A stretch of DNA of 64,000 bases. Source: Robiginitalea sediminis. GTDB lineage: Bacteria > Bacteroidota > Bacteroidia > Flavobacteriales > Flavobacteriaceae. Position numbers and translations under genes: made by a program. This document shows positions 42,841-51,890 of this stretch, one piece after another; position 1 is the stretch's first letter; the number at the start of each line of letters is the position of its first letter. The stretch lies in NCBI RefSeq assembly GCF_002198115.1, contig NZ_NGNR01000001.1, positions 874,296-938,295 on the forward strand. The letters run 5' to 3'. The notes below the pieces were generated by a model that was not told the DNA's origin, ran no database searches, and saw only the letters and a list, made by a program, of their open reading frames with translations.

Positions 42841-43269
42841 ATGCCTATCCTGGATCTGTATAACCACCCCGAGAAAAGGAGGAATCTGGCCCACTTTGCC
42901 GCACTGGCTTCCCTGGCTGCCGTAGACGGCGCCATCAACCCTCCTGAAAAGGAAGTAATCGATCGTTTTGCCGCCAAGCTGGATATCACCCCTCAGGAAT
43001 ACAAGGAGGTGATGAAAAAGGAGAACAAATACCCCATTGAAGCACCTTTCGAAATGGAGAAGCGCTACGAGCGCCTGTTCGATTTCTTCGGTATCATTTT
43101 CTCCGACCACCAGATAGATTCCGAGGAAATGGCACTTGTTAAGAAATATGCCCTGGGATTGGGCTTCTCCGACAAGAAAGCCGATGAGGTCATCGCCAAG
43201 TCCGTTGCGATCTTTACCGGTAGAATCCCCTTTGAGGATTACCTCTACCTGATAGAAAAGAAAGACTAA
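42841..43269 (+). CDS. TerB-like domain protein
   Basis: The 142-residue all-helical protein resembles the TerB/DjlA N-terminal-like family: FAALASLAAVDGAINPPEKEV and FGIIFSDHQIDSEEMALVKK, two D/E-rich helix pairs that can bind metal ions. TerB proteins are associated with tellurite resistance in some systems, but no ter genes are nearby. It is divergent from the repair operon, across 154 bases, and its stop abuts that of fbp. Function is unknown. Confidence 0.72.
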   Translation: MPILDLYNHPEKRRNLAHFAALASLAAVDGAINPPEKEVIDRFAAKLDITPQEYKEVMKKENKYPIEAPFEMEKRYERLFDFFGIIFSDHQIDSEEMALVKKYALGLGFSDKKADEVIAKSVAIFTGRIPFEDYLYLIEKKD

Positions 43270-44277
43270 TTACCGCTGCCGGGCCATAAAGGACTCGGCT
43301 TTTTCCACCATTTTACGGCTGCCGCAGAAAAAGGGAACCCGCTGGTGCAATTCGGTGGGCTGAATCTCCATGATGCGGCCATACCCGTCGGAGGCCTTGC
43401 CCCCGGCCTGCTCAGCCAGAAAAGCCATGGGGTTGCACTCGTAAAGCAGTCGGAGTTTCCCATTGCTGTTCACACTGCTTTTCGGGTACATATAAATCCC
43501 GCCCTTTATCATATTGCGGTGGAAGTCAGACACCAGGGACCCGATGTATCGGGAGGTGTAAGGGCGGTCCCCCTCTTCCATCTGGCAATATTTGATATAG
43601 TCCTTGACCCCTTGGGGGAAGTGGATATAATTCCCCTCGTTCACGGAATAGATCTTACCGGTTTCCGGGAACTGCATGTTGGGGTGGGAGAGGTAGAAGG
43701 TGCCGATGGCCGGGTTGAGGGTAAACCCATTAACGCCATGGCCCGTAGTGTAGACCAGCATGGTGGAGGTTCCGTAGATTATATACCCCGCTGCTACCTG
43801 GTTTACACCGGGTTGCAGGAAGTCATCCAGGGTTACCGGCGTACCGCTTGGGGTCAGGCGCCTGTAAATGGAAAATATTGTACCTACGGAAACATTCACG
43901 TCGATATTGGAAGACCCGTCCAGGGGGTCAATCAGTACCACGTATTTGTTCTGGTGGTTTTCGTCCAGGGAATTGATGGAGATGTAATCCTCCTCCTCTT
44001 CCGAAGCAATACCACAGACAATTTCCCGGTTTTTCAGGGTCTGGATAAATTTCTCATTGGCCAGCACATCGAGTTTTTGCTGGCTTTCGCCCTGGACATT
44101 GGTTTCCCCGGCGGCGCCGAGGATGTCGATGAGCCCGGCTTTGTTTACCTCGTGGTTGACCACTTTGGCGGCCAGGCGGATGGCGTTGATGAGTTTGGAT
44201 AGTTCGCCGGTGGAATACTGGAACTCGGCCTGGTTCTCTATGATGAACTCGCCCAGGGTTTTCGTTTTCCCCTGCAT
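43270..44277 (-). CDS. fbp: Fructose-1,6-bisphosphatase, class I
   Basis: The 335-residue enzyme has the class I signature [21 protein letters not shown] and metal ligands in [10 protein letters not shown]. The C-terminal region includes [23 protein letters not shown] and [16 protein letters not shown]. It removes the 1-phosphate of fructose 1,6-bisphosphate in gluconeogenesis. The ATG at 44277 matches family N-termini; the frame upstream to 44775 is noise over the divergent acetyltransferase. The fbp-GNAT-lysC order is common in flavobacteria. Confidence 0.95.
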   Translation of the reverse strand: MQGKTKTLGEFIIENQAEFQYSTGELSKLINAIRLAAKVVNHEVNKAGLIDILGAAGETNVQGESQQKLDVLANEKFIQTLKNREIVCGIASEEEEDYISINSLDENHQNKYVVLIDPLDGSSNIDVNVSVGTIFSIYRRLTPSGTPVTLDDFLQPGVNQVAAGYIIYGTSTMLVYTTGHGVNGFTLNPAIGTFYLSHPNMQFPETGKIYSVNEGNYIHFPQGVKDYIKYCQMEEGDRPYTSRYIGSLVSDFHRNMIKGGIYMYPKSSVNSNGKLRLLYECNPMAFLAEQAGGKASDGYGRIMEIQPTELHQRVPFFCGSRKMVEKAESFMARQR

Positions 44278-44365
44278 AAATTTCGGGTTAGGTGTTACTG
44301 CCCACAAATATCGCTTATTTTGTGAAACTACATCGATTTCGAGTTCAGTGACTTTTGTGAAATTA

Positions 44366-44373
44366 TAACTTTG
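44366..44373 (+). promoter_or_regulatory. -7 element (TAACTTTG) upstream of the GNAT gene
   Basis: TAACTTTG matches TAnnTTTG, 19 bases before the ATG at 44393. No convincing -33 box is found at the usual distance. Confidence 0.4.
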
Positions 44374-44392
44374 TGTTTTATTTGTAACAATT

Positions 44393-44881
44393 ATGGAATA
44401 TACGATCCGACCCGCCAGGGAAGAAGATATGCCGGCAGTCCACCGCCTGATCACCGAATTGGCAATATTTGAAAAGGAACCCAATGCGGTGGAAGTTACT
44501 GTGGAAAAGCTCAAAGAAGACGGTTTCGGGCCCGAGCCCCGGTTCCGGTGTTTCGTGGCCGATAGCGGGATGGGGGTAGATGGGATGGCGCTGGTGTATC
44601 CGCGGTATTCCACCTGGAAAGGCCCCGCCCTGCACCTGGAGGACCTCATCGTTACCGAACCTGCAAGGGGTTCGGGCCTTGGGAGCGCCCTGCTCACCGA
44701 GGTCATCCGCCACGCCCGGGACACCGGCGCCAAACGGGTAAGCTGGGAGGTTTTGGACTGGAACGAACCGGCCATCCGGTTCTACAAATCCAGGGGTGCG
44801 CGAATCCTGAGGGACTGGGATGTGGTGCAACTCGACGAGCGGGGGATCGATCACTATTTACAACACTATGCGGGTTTATAA
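44393..44881 (+). CDS. GNAT acetyltransferase (diamine/thialysine type)
   Basis: The 162-residue enzyme has the acetyl-CoA loop [11 protein letters not shown] and the SSAT-like motifs [18 protein letters not shown] and [17 protein letters not shown]. These are typical of spermidine/diamine or thialysine N-acetyltransferases. The polyamine operon elsewhere in the window would supply substrates, but no direct link is shown. Its last 14 bases overlap the aspartate kinase start. Confidence 0.85.
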   Translation: MEYTIRPAREEDMPAVHRLITELAIFEKEPNAVEVTVEKLKEDGFGPEPRFRCFVADSGMGVDGMALVYPRYSTWKGPALHLEDLIVTEPARGSGLGSALLTEVIRHARDTGAKRVSWEVLDWNEPAIRFYKSRGARILRDWDVVQLDERGIDHYLQHYAGL

Positions 44882-46118
44882 ATTCGGAGGTGCCTCGGTA
44901 AAAGATGCCGACGGGGTACGCAACCTTTTGGCCGTTTTGCGGCAAACCGGAACGGAAAAGACCTTTTTGGTGGTCTCCGCCATGGGCAAAACGACCAATG
45001 CCATGGAGGAGGTGGTGCGCGCCTACTTCGAGGACAAGGCTGCTTTGGCCGGGGCCCTGCAAGGGGTGGAGGATTACCACCTGGAGATCCTCTCCGGGCT
45101 TTTTCCGGCTGCTTCCCACCCCATTTACGAGAGGGTGCGGGGGCTTTTGGCTGAGGTAAGAGGCTTTCTGGCCTGGAACAAATCGCCCAAAAACAGCTTT
45201 GTCTATGACCAGGTAGTAGGTTACGGGGAGCTGCTTTCCACGGCTATTGTGAGTGCCTACCTGGAATCCCAGGGCCTGGCCAACACCTGGCTCGATATCC
45301 GGGACTACATCAAAACCGATTCCAACTACCGGGACGGCCGGGTAGATTGGGAACGCACGCAGCAGGCCGTAGCAGCCCTTTCCGGACGGCGCGAGCTCTT
45401 TATTACCCAGGGTTTCCTGGGCAGTGATGAGAACAATTTCACCACTACCCTGGGGCGGGAGGGTTCCGATTATACGGCAGCCATTATTGCCTACTGCCTC
45501 AATGCGGCCTCGGTGACCATCTGGAAGGACGTCCCCGGTGTGCTCAATGCGGACCCCAGGTACTTCGAGAAAACCACCCTGCTGCAGCAGATCTCCTACC
45601 GGGAAGCTATTGAACTGGCCTTTTACGGGGCCTCGGTAATCCACCCGAAAACCCTGCAGCCTCTGCAGCGCAAGGAGATTCCCCTATACGTAAAATCCTT
45701 CCTTAAGCCCCAGGACCCGGGTACTGTTGTCGGCAAGGGCAAAGGAATCCAGCCGGAGATCCCCTGCTTTATACTGAAAAAGGACCAGGTGCTCATGAAA
45801 CTCTCCTCCCTGGATTTCTCATTTATCGTAGAGGACAATATCAGCGACCTGTTCAAATTGCTGCACGACCACCGGATGAAGGTAGACCTGATCCAGAATT
45901 CGGCCATTAGTTTTTCGGTCTGCTTCGACGACAAGTACAACCGCCTGGAGGCCCTGCTATCGCAACTCAAGGGGAGGTTCAAGGTGGTTCACCAGAAAGG
46001 GGTGTCCCTCTACACCATCCGGCACTTCGACCCGGACGCCATCCGCTCCCTCCAGGACGGGCGGGAGGTCTTGTTAGAACAGCGCGGAAGGGAAACGGTC
46101 CAATTGGTGGTACGTTAG
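44868..46118 (+). CDS. Aspartate kinase (monofunctional)
   Basis: The 416-residue enzyme begins [17 protein letters not shown], the nucleotide-binding N-terminus of aspartokinases. It continues with FITQGFLGSD, TTLGREGSDYTAAIIAYCL and the DVPGVLNADPRYF loop. Residues 300-416 form the ACT regulatory region (MKLSSLDFSFIVEDNISDLF). It phosphorylates aspartate for lysine, threonine and methionine synthesis. No homoserine dehydrogenase domain is attached. The start inside the GNAT gene implies translational coupling. Confidence 0.94.
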   Translation: MRVYKFGGASVKDADGVRNLLAVLRQTGTEKTFLVVSAMGKTTNAMEEVVRAYFEDKAALAGALQGVEDYHLEILSGLFPAASHPIYERVRGLLAEVRGFLAWNKSPKNSFVYDQVVGYGELLSTAIVSAYLESQGLANTWLDIRDYIKTDSNYRDGRVDWERTQQAVAALSGRRELFITQGFLGSDENNFTTTLGREGSDYTAAIIAYCLNAASVTIWKDVPGVLNADPRYFEKTTLLQQISYREAIELAFYGASVIHPKTLQPLQRKEIPLYVKSFLKPQDPGTVVGKGKGIQPEIPCFILKKDQVLMKLSSLDFSFIVEDNISDLFKLLHDHRMKVDLIQNSAISFSVCFDDKYNRLEALLSQLKGRFKVVHQKGVSLYTIRHFDPDAIRSLQDGREVLLEQRGRETVQLVVR

Positions 46119-46198
46119 ACGGAGGCAGGCCCAAAATGCCCGTGTTTTAACCCCCGGCAACCCCCATTTTTCTATCTTTACCCCGAAGAAGGAAGGTT

Positions 46199-48010
46199 AT
46201 GAGTTTAGTTACTGCCAAGGAAGTTGCCAGAGCCATCCACCTGGACCGCTATGGGTTCCTGGGGACCTTTATGGGCTGGATCCTGATGCAGGTAACCCGC
46301 ATTAGTAACCTGAACCGGTTTTACAAACGCAACCAGCAGCTTTCCGGACCCGAATTCCTGGAGCGCATCCTGGAGCACTATGAAATAGATTTCGAAATTC
46401 CGGAGGAAGACTTTAAGCGACTGCCCAAAGAGGGTCCGTTTATCACCATCAGCAACCATCCGCTGGGGGGTATAGACGGGGTCCTCCTCCTTAAACTCCT
46501 GCTCCAGCACCGTTCGGATTATAAGATTGTCGCCAACTTCCTGTTGCACAGAATCGCCCCCCTGGCCCCGTATATAATGCCGGTAAACCCCTTTGAGGAC
46601 CGGCAGGATGTCAAGAGTTCCATTGCCGGAGTCAAACAGGCCCTCGAGCACCTGGGCGAGGGACACCCGCTGGGCATCTTCCCCGCCGGGGAGGTTTCCA
46701 CCTATAAGGAAGGGCACCATTTTGTAGACCGTCCCTGGGAGGAAGGGGCCCTAAAGCTGATCCGGAAGGCAGGCGTCCCGGTGGTCCCGGTGTATTTCCA
46801 CGCCCGCAACAGCCGGCTGTTTTACCGCCTTTCCAGCATCAATGAAAAGTTTCGTACGGCCCGCCTCCCCACCGAGTTGGTGACCCAGCGCAACCGCCCG
46901 ATAAAGGTACGGATTGGCCAGCCCATAGCGGTGGCGGTCCAGAAGGAACAAGACTCCCTGGAGGAATATGCCGACCTGCTGCGCCGTAAGACTTATCTGC
47001 TGGCCAACCCCTATGAACGCGAGCGCCTCATAGACCAGATCCCGGGCTCCATCAAAATCCCCAAGCCCCCCAGGCGCATTGCCTCTGCTGTGCGGACTGA
47101 GGTTATCGAAGGGGAAATCGAAAAGCTCAGGGAGAAGGACTGCCGGCTGTTGCAAAGCAAGAATTACGAGGTTTTCCTGGCCCAGAAAAAGGACATGCCC
47201 TTTATTTTACAGGAGATCGGGCGCCAACGGGAAATGACCTTCCGCGCCATTGGTGAAGGGACCAATAAGTCCATCGACTTAGACCGCTTCGACGACTATT
47301 ACCACCACCTCTTCCTATGGGACGATGCCGAGAAACAAATTGTCGGGGCATACCGTATGGGGATGGGATCGGAGATCTTCGAACAATTCGGCATAGACGG
47401 TTTCTACCTGCAGGACCTCTTCCGCTTTGAGCCGGAACTGTTCCCCATGATGCGCCAATCTATAGAGATGGGCAGGGCCTATATCGTGGAGGAATACCAG
47501 CAAAAACCCATGCCGCTGTTCCTGTTGTGGAAGGGGATAGTCCATACAACGCTTCGGCACCCCGAGCACAAATACCTCATTGGGGGGGTAAGTATCAGCA
47601 ACCAGTTTTCGAACTTCTCAAAGTCCCTGATGATCGAGTTCATGAAATCCAATTATTGGGACCCCTATGTGGCGCAGTACATCCGCCCCAAAAAGGAATT
47701 CAAGGTAAAGCTCAATGATGCAGACAAGGAGTTCGTTTTTGACGAGACCGAGGCGGACCTCAATAAGTTCGACCGCCTGATCTCGGAAGTGGAGCCGGGC
47801 AGCCTGCGCCTGCCGGTGCTAATCAAAAAGTACATCAAACAAAACGCCCGGGTGGTGGCCTTTAATGTGGACCCCCTCTTCAACAACGCCGTAGACGGTC
47901 TGATGTATATCCGCATTTCCGACCTCCCGGAAAGCACCGTGAAGCCGGTTATGGAAGAATTCCAGGCTGAGTTGGAACGGAAGCTGGCCGAAGGTAACGG
48001 GCCGGCCTAA
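46199..48010 (+). CDS. Fused acyltransferase (PlsC-like + OlsB/hemolysin-like GNAT)
   Basis: The 603-residue protein is a fusion. Residues 1-280 are a PlsC-like O-acyltransferase with FITISNHPLGGIDG (His87, Asp93) and GIFPAGEVSTYK. Residues 310-600 are an N-acyltransferase of the OlsB/hemolysin GNAT type (EIGRQREMTFRAIGEG, IVGAYRMGMG, EMGRAYIVEEYQQKP). The same architecture occurs in OlsF, which makes ornithine lipids, and in relatives for glycine/serine lipids of Bacteroidota. His and Asp are separated by five residues, not the usual four, as in this branch. The amino acid acceptor is not readable from sequence. Confidence 0.85.
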   Translation: MSLVTAKEVARAIHLDRYGFLGTFMGWILMQVTRISNLNRFYKRNQQLSGPEFLERILEHYEIDFEIPEEDFKRLPKEGPFITISNHPLGGIDGVLLLKLLLQHRSDYKIVANFLLHRIAPLAPYIMPVNPFEDRQDVKSSIAGVKQALEHLGEGHPLGIFPAGEVSTYKEGHHFVDRPWEEGALKLIRKAGVPVVPVYFHARNSRLFYRLSSINEKFRTARLPTELVTQRNRPIKVRIGQPIAVAVQKEQDSLEEYADLLRRKTYLLANPYERERLIDQIPGSIKIPKPPRRIASAVRTEVIEGEIEKLREKDCRLLQSKNYEVFLAQKKDMPFILQEIGRQREMTFRAIGEGTNKSIDLDRFDDYYHHLFLWDDAEKQIVGAYRMGMGSEIFEQFGIDGFYLQDLFRFEPELFPMMRQSIEMGRAYIVEEYQQKPMPLFLLWKGIVHTTLRHPEHKYLIGGVSISNQFSNFSKSLMIEFMKSNYWDPYVAQYIRPKKEFKVKLNDADKEFVFDETEADLNKFDRLISEVEPGSLRLPVLIKKYIKQNARVVAFNVDPLFNNAVDGLMYIRISDLPESTVKPVMEEFQAELERKLAEGNGPA

Positions 48011-48019
48011 CCGGTGAGT

Positions 48020-48517
48020 TCAGTCTTCGGGTATTCCAATACGACTGCTCCGCCGTTCAAAAAGCACGTTGTCTGTCCAGACCCCGTTGCGCTGGCCAAT
48101 CCGCTCCCGGTACCCGATGCGGCGGAACCCCGCTTTTTCATGGAGGCGGATACTGGCCGCGTTTTCAGGGAAAATACCGGATTGAAGCGTCCAGAACCCG
48201 CTGGCTTCACTCTCCCGTATAAGGGAGTTCATAAGCTGCATGCCTACCCCTTGCCCGCGGAAGGCTTCCCCGATATAGATACTGACTTCCGCCACACCTC
48301 CGTAAACACACCGGCCCGAAACGGGCGACAGGGCGGCCCAGCCGGCAATGGCACCGGTAGCTTCGGCTACCAGCCGGCAGTTCGGCAGGTGAGCGGCATC
48401 CCAGGCCTCGTAGGAGGGTACCTGGGTCTCGAAGGTTGCTACCCCGGTAGCCATACCCTCGGCATAGATACGGGACACCTCCGGCCAGTCTTTCGGGAAC
48501 ATGTTACGGACATTCAT
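48020..48517 (-). CDS. GNAT acetyltransferase, phosphinothricin/ArsN-like
   Basis: The 165-residue enzyme resembles phosphinothricin acetyltransferase: RIYAEGMATGVATFET, GGVAEVSIYIGEAFRGQGVG and HEKAGFRRIGYRERIGQRNG. The related ArsN1 enzymes detoxify arsinothricin. Its place after arsR and the DUF6428-like gene favours an ArsN-like role; a methionine-sulfoximine or phosphinothricin acetyltransferase is the alternative. It is convergent with the acyltransferase gene. Confidence 0.82.
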   Translation of the reverse strand: MNVRNMFPKDWPEVSRIYAEGMATGVATFETQVPSYEAWDAAHLPNCRLVAEATGAIAGWAALSPVSGRCVYGGVAEVSIYIGEAFRGQGVGMQLMNSLIRESEASGFWTLQSGIFPENAASIRLHEKAGFRRIGYRERIGQRNGVWTDNVLFERRSSRIGIPED

Positions 48518-48526
48518 GGCAGGACA

Positions 48527-49009
48527 TTAACAACACCCGCTTCCGGGGGTGCAGCCCGAGGAAGATTCCATCGGGGCTCCCACTCCACATAGTTCCTGGG
48601 CCTTGCATTGGGTGGCTTCCGTGCTTAGCGTGAAGGTAAGGGTCTCGCCTTTGGTTTGGAACAGAGCCACATGCAGTTGCCCGGTATGGAAGGAGGCATT
48701 CCCGTATTCGAATTTCAGGGTGCTCTCCATTAGCAACGGTTTTTGTTGGGCCACACGTCCGAGGATGGACAGGGCCTTGTCCGAGGTGATGGGGCCGTGG
48801 TGGGGTTCCGGATTAGGGGCTTCCCAGAGTTGGATTAGGGTCTCCTGCCAGCTGTCTGTACGCCCCCCGCAATCGGTGGCATCTATGTAGACATTTTTGA
48901 CTTCGGTAATATGGTAATCCGGGCGGAGGTGTTCCCCCGGACGGTATTCAAAGTCGAGGATGTGATTGGGATGGCTTTGCAGCAGGGAGATAAATTCGCG
49001 TGTGGTCAT
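48527..49009 (-). CDS. DUF6428-like protein with Cys-Cys tail
   Basis: The 160-residue protein has the look of the DUF6428 family that accompanies arsR in flavobacteria: HPNHILDFEYRPGEHLRPDY followed by HITEVKNVYIDATDCGG. The C-terminus is cysteine-rich, with CKAQELCG and then GCTPGSGCC (Cys153, Cys159, Cys160). It has no signal peptide or membrane span. Vicinal thiols suggest binding of As(III) or another soft metal, which is inference. It lies 13 bases after arsR. Confidence 0.75.
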   Translation of the reverse strand: MTTREFISLLQSHPNHILDFEYRPGEHLRPDYHITEVKNVYIDATDCGGRTDSWQETLIQLWEAPNPEPHHGPITSDKALSILGRVAQQKPLLMESTLKFEYGNASFHTGQLHVALFQTKGETLTFTLSTEATQCKAQELCGVGAPMESSSGCTPGSGCC

Positions 49010-49022
49010 AGGATGTTTTTAG

Positions 49023-49346
49023 TTAACAGCACTGTTGGCTGATGCGGTTGAAAAAAGACTCGAATAACGTACTGAAGGTTTCCCACCGGTCTTTGTCGAT
49101 GCAATAGCAGAGGTTTTTGCCCTGGAAATTTCCTTTGAGCAATCCGATTTTCTTGATTTCACTCAGGTGTTGGGATATGGTGGCCTGGGCCAGCCCGGTT
49201 TCTTCCACGAGGTCACTGCAAATACAGGCATCCTGGCGGCTGATGTACTGGAGGATAGCCACCCGTGCAGGATGGGCCAGGACCTTGGCCACCTGGGCGA
49301 TTTCATTTTGCTGGGAATTGAAGAGTTCGGATTTGCTGACGCCCAT
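49023..49346 (-). CDS. ArsR-family thiol-sensor repressor
   Basis: The 107-residue winged-helix protein has VAKVLAHPARVAILQYI and a recognition helix ETGLAQATISQHLSEIKKIG. Potential sensing thiols are Cys41-x-Cys43 (CICSDLVEE, the classical alpha3 metalloid site), Cys80-x-Cys82 and the final Cys106-Cys107. ArsR proteins leave DNA when As(III) or similar binds. It is the first gene of the cluster, and a dyad operator lies 14 bases before its ATG. Zinc, cadmium or other soft-metal sensing cannot be excluded. Confidence 0.9.
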   Translation of the reverse strand: MGVSKSELFNSQQNEIAQVAKVLAHPARVAILQYISRQDACICSDLVEETGLAQATISQHLSEIKKIGLLKGNFQGKNLCYCIDKDRWETFSTLFESFFNRISQQCC

Positions 49347-49360
49347 TCAGGTAATTGTTA

Positions 49361-49378
49361 TATCGCAATATTACGATA
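49361..49378. promoter_or_regulatory. ArsR operator-like dyad
   Basis: TATCGCAAT / ATTACGATA is an 18-bp inverted repeat with one mismatched pair. It contains the probable minus-strand -7 box TAATATTG (49366-49373), with TTTG at 49390-49393 as the -33 box. Binding would block arsR transcription. Confidence 0.6.
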
Positions 49379-49390
49379 ATAAAGTGAAAC

Positions 49391-49423
49391 AAAAAAGCCG
49401 GAAGTTACATTCCGGCTTTTTTT
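49391..49423 (-). terminator. Terminator of the TM2 gene
   Basis: A 13-bp stem (A-run, GCCGGAA / TTCCGGC, T-run) with a GTTACA loop immediately follows the TM2 stop. The A/T flanks make it potentially active on both strands. Confidence 0.8.
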
Positions 49424-49857
49424 CAGAACCAGGGTTTGCGCCCGGACTGATAGGTGTTGTAGAACTCGGCATCGCTCTTGGTCAGGTAAATGATACCTTC
49501 AATAAGGCCGATGAGCCCTGTGGCCCAGACCAGGAAGACCCCTATGCCTATACAGGATAGTACAAAGCCTATTATGGTGATAACCAATAGGATAATCCCC
49601 TCCTTCTGGTAGCCCAGGATAAATTTGTGGATTCCCAGGGAGCCAAACAGGATGGCCAGGATGCCTGCCAGGATTTTCTTGTTGTCGGCACTTACGCTTT
49701 CCAGGCCTTCCTTGAATTCCTCTGCCGTTTTCTTGGCCTCTTCTTTGAAGTCTCCGGCAGCCTCTTTGGCCTCCTCGCCCATTTCTTTAGCTTTTTCCTT
49801 GGCTTTGTCGAAGGCCTCTTCGGCCTTGTCGCCCAGGTTTGATTTGTCGTCTGACAT
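49423..49857 (-). CDS. TM2-domain membrane protein with charged helical N-terminus
   Basis: Residues 1-58 of this 144-residue protein are a charged amphipathic helix rich in Lys, Glu and Ala (EAFDKAKEKAKEMGEEAKEA), reminiscent of LEA or CsbD-like sequences. Residues 60-128 form a TM2 domain with two membrane spans (ILAGILAILFGSLGIHKFIL, IGFVLSCIGIGVFLVWATGL). TM2 proteins have no firm biochemical role. It is a single-gene unit with its own terminator. Confidence 0.82.
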   Translation of the reverse strand: MSDDKSNLGDKAEEAFDKAKEKAKEMGEEAKEAAGDFKEEAKKTAEEFKEGLESVSADNKKILAGILAILFGSLGIHKFILGYQKEGIILLVITIIGFVLSCIGIGVFLVWATGLIGLIEGIIYLTKSDAEFYNTYQSGRKPWF

Positions 49858-50199
49858 GGTCTTAATATTGTTGGTTGATAGTTAGTACAATGTAGGAAAT
49901 AAAATGGGATTCATAAAGCGCTTCGTCTACACTTTCCAATAGCCTGGTCTGTGTTTGGGTCAAGTTGGGTTGATTTAAGTCCTTTGATTTGGAGCAGAGC
50001 ACACGGCAGCTTCCCATGATTGTGGTTTGCGGGGGGTGTTGGTATCTTGAAGTTGGGTGGGGGAGGGGTCCCTTGTTCTCAAAACGGAAGCTCCCCCTCT
50101 GAAGGTCCCATCCTCTTCTGTTTAGTTCCGGAAACACAAAAGCGGCCCGCAGGCCGCTTTTGATGGTATTCTTCAGATAGGAATAACACTTGGGAAATT
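49858..50199. other. Intergenic region of 342 bases
   Basis: It holds the upstream region of the TM2 gene on the left and the aldehyde dehydrogenase terminator near 50138-50161 on the right. The minus-strand frame at 49862-50137 has atypical composition and no start context. I see no RNA or repeat of note in the remainder. Confidence 0.5.
50138..50161 (-). terminator. Terminator after the aldehyde dehydrogenase gene
   Basis: A 10-bp perfect stem (AAAAGCGGCC / GGCCGCTTTT) with a CGCA loop is followed on the minus strand by a T-rich tract. Confidence 0.8.
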
Positions 50200-51741
50200 C
50201 TAAAAGAACCCGAGTTTGTCCTTGCTGTAGGAAATAAGCATATTCTTGGTCTGCCGGTAGTGATCCAGCATCATCTTATGCGTTTCGCGCCCAAATCCGG
50301 ATTTCTTATACCCTCCGAACGGCGCATGAGCCGGATAGGCGTGGTAGCAGTTCACCCATACTCTCCCAGCTTGGATAGCCCGGGGAACCTGGTACATTTC
50401 GTGGGCGTCCCGGGTCCATACACCTGCACCCAGCCCGTAGTAGGTGTCATTAGCAATTTCGATGGCTTCCTCCACGGTCTTAAAGGTGGTCACGGAGGTG
50501 ACAGGGCCAAAGATCTCTTCCTGGAATACCCGCATTTTGTTATGGCCTTTCAGGATGGTGGGTTCAATATAAAATCCATTTTCCAGACCGCTGTTCAGGG
50601 CTTTTTTGGTACCCCCGCAAAGGACTTTGGCACCTTCCTGTTTGCCTATTTCCATATAGCCCAGGATTTTGTCGAACTGTTCGTTGGAAGCCTGTGCCCC
50701 CATCATGGTTTCAGGGTCCAGGGGGTTCCCCATTTTGATCGCCTTGGTGCGCTCAATAACCCGTTCCATAAATCGGTCGTAAATGTCTTCGTGGACCAGG
50801 ATGCGCGAAGGGCAGGTACAAACCTCACCCTGGTTCAGCGCGAACATCACAGCGCCTTCCACAGCCTTGTCGAAAAAGGCGTCATCCGCATCACCCACGC
50901 TTTTAAAGAAGATATTGGGGGACTTACCTCCCAATTCCATAGTCACGGGGATCAGGTTTTCCGATGCGTATTGCATGATGAGTTTCCCGGTGCCGGTTTC
51001 CCCGGTAAAGGCTACCTTTTGGATCCTTGGCGAAGTGGCCAGGGGCTTACCGGCTTCCAGGCCAAACCCGGTAACTACGTTGAGGACCCCTTCGGGTAGG
51101 ATGCCGTCTATGAGTTCCATAAGACACATCAGGCTGGTAGGGGTCTGTTCGGCCGGTTTTACCACAATGCAGTTTCCGGCTGCCAGGGCCGGTGCAATCT
51201 TCCAACTCGCCATCAGCAAGGGGAAGTTCCATGGGATAATCTGCCCGACTACCCCAAGGGGTTCGTGCAGGTTTATGCTTACGGTGTCGGCATCGTGCTC
51301 CGAGATGGTGCTTTCATCGGCCCGTATCACGCCGGCAAAGTACCGGAAATGATCAATGCACAAGGGGAGGTCTGCCGCCATGGTTTCCCGTATGGCCTTG
51401 CCATTGTCTATGGTTTCAATTGTGGCGAGGTACTCCAGGTTGTCTTCCATAACCTGTGCAATCCGCAGCAGAAGGTTGGAGCGCGTTGCGGCAGATGTTT
51501 TACTCCAGGACGGGAAGGCGGCGTGGGCAGCATCCAGTGCCTTTTCAATATCGGCCTCTGTGCCCCGGGCTGCCTGGGTAAAGGCCTTTCCGGTTACGGG
51601 GGAGATGTTTTCAAAATAAGCGCCCGAGGCGGGTGCAGTCCAGGTCCCACCGATATAATGGTCGTACCTGGGTTTGAACGAAACCGACGGCCCCACAAAG
51701 GGAAAGGCCGCGGTATCAGGGTTTTGTGTTAGGGTTTCCAT
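50200..51741 (-). CDS. NAD-dependent aldehyde dehydrogenase
   Basis: From the ATG at 51741 the protein has 513 residues. It shows the NAD-binding [33 protein letters not shown], the general-base Glu in [12 protein letters not shown], and the nucleophile region [18 protein letters not shown]. The Cys-Thr-Cys pattern and the length are typical of ExaC/AldA-type acetaldehyde dehydrogenases. It oxidises aliphatic aldehydes to acids. The divergent AraC-family gene 149 bases away is the obvious candidate regulator. Confidence 0.92.
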   Translation of the reverse strand: METLTQNPDTAAFPFVGPSVSFKPRYDHYIGGTWTAPASGAYFENISPVTGKAFTQAARGTEADIEKALDAAHAAFPSWSKTSAATRSNLLLRIAQVMEDNLEYLATIETIDNGKAIRETMAADLPLCIDHFRYFAGVIRADESTISEHDADTVSINLHEPLGVVGQIIPWNFPLLMASWKIAPALAAGNCIVVKPAEQTPTSLMCLMELIDGILPEGVLNVVTGFGLEAGKPLATSPRIQKVAFTGETGTGKLIMQYASENLIPVTMELGGKSPNIFFKSVGDADDAFFDKAVEGAVMFALNQGEVCTCPSRILVHEDIYDRFMERVIERTKAIKMGNPLDPETMMGAQASNEQFDKILGYMEIGKQEGAKVLCGGTKKALNSGLENGFYIEPTILKGHNKMRVFQEEIFGPVTSVTTFKTVEEAIEIANDTYYGLGAGVWTRDAHEMYQVPRAIQAGRVWVNCYHAYPAHAPFGGYKKSGFGRETHKMMLDHYRQTKNMLISYSKDKLGFF

Positions 51742-51890
51742 GTTGTTTTGTTTGTTTATGAAGCCCAAGAACACCTAAAGTTTCTCAAAACGGGTGCATC
51801 ATTTTCTCAACTTATAGCACAATCTTCCCAAAAGCCGTATCCATTGGCCTGGGTTATGCTGGTTTTTGTATCTTTTTTGGCAGAACTGCC

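Noticed and set aside
49862-50137. 91-codon minus-strand frame between the TM2 and aldehyde dehydrogenase genes
   Set aside because: Its composition is unlike the neighbours, no promoter is visible and no family is recognised.
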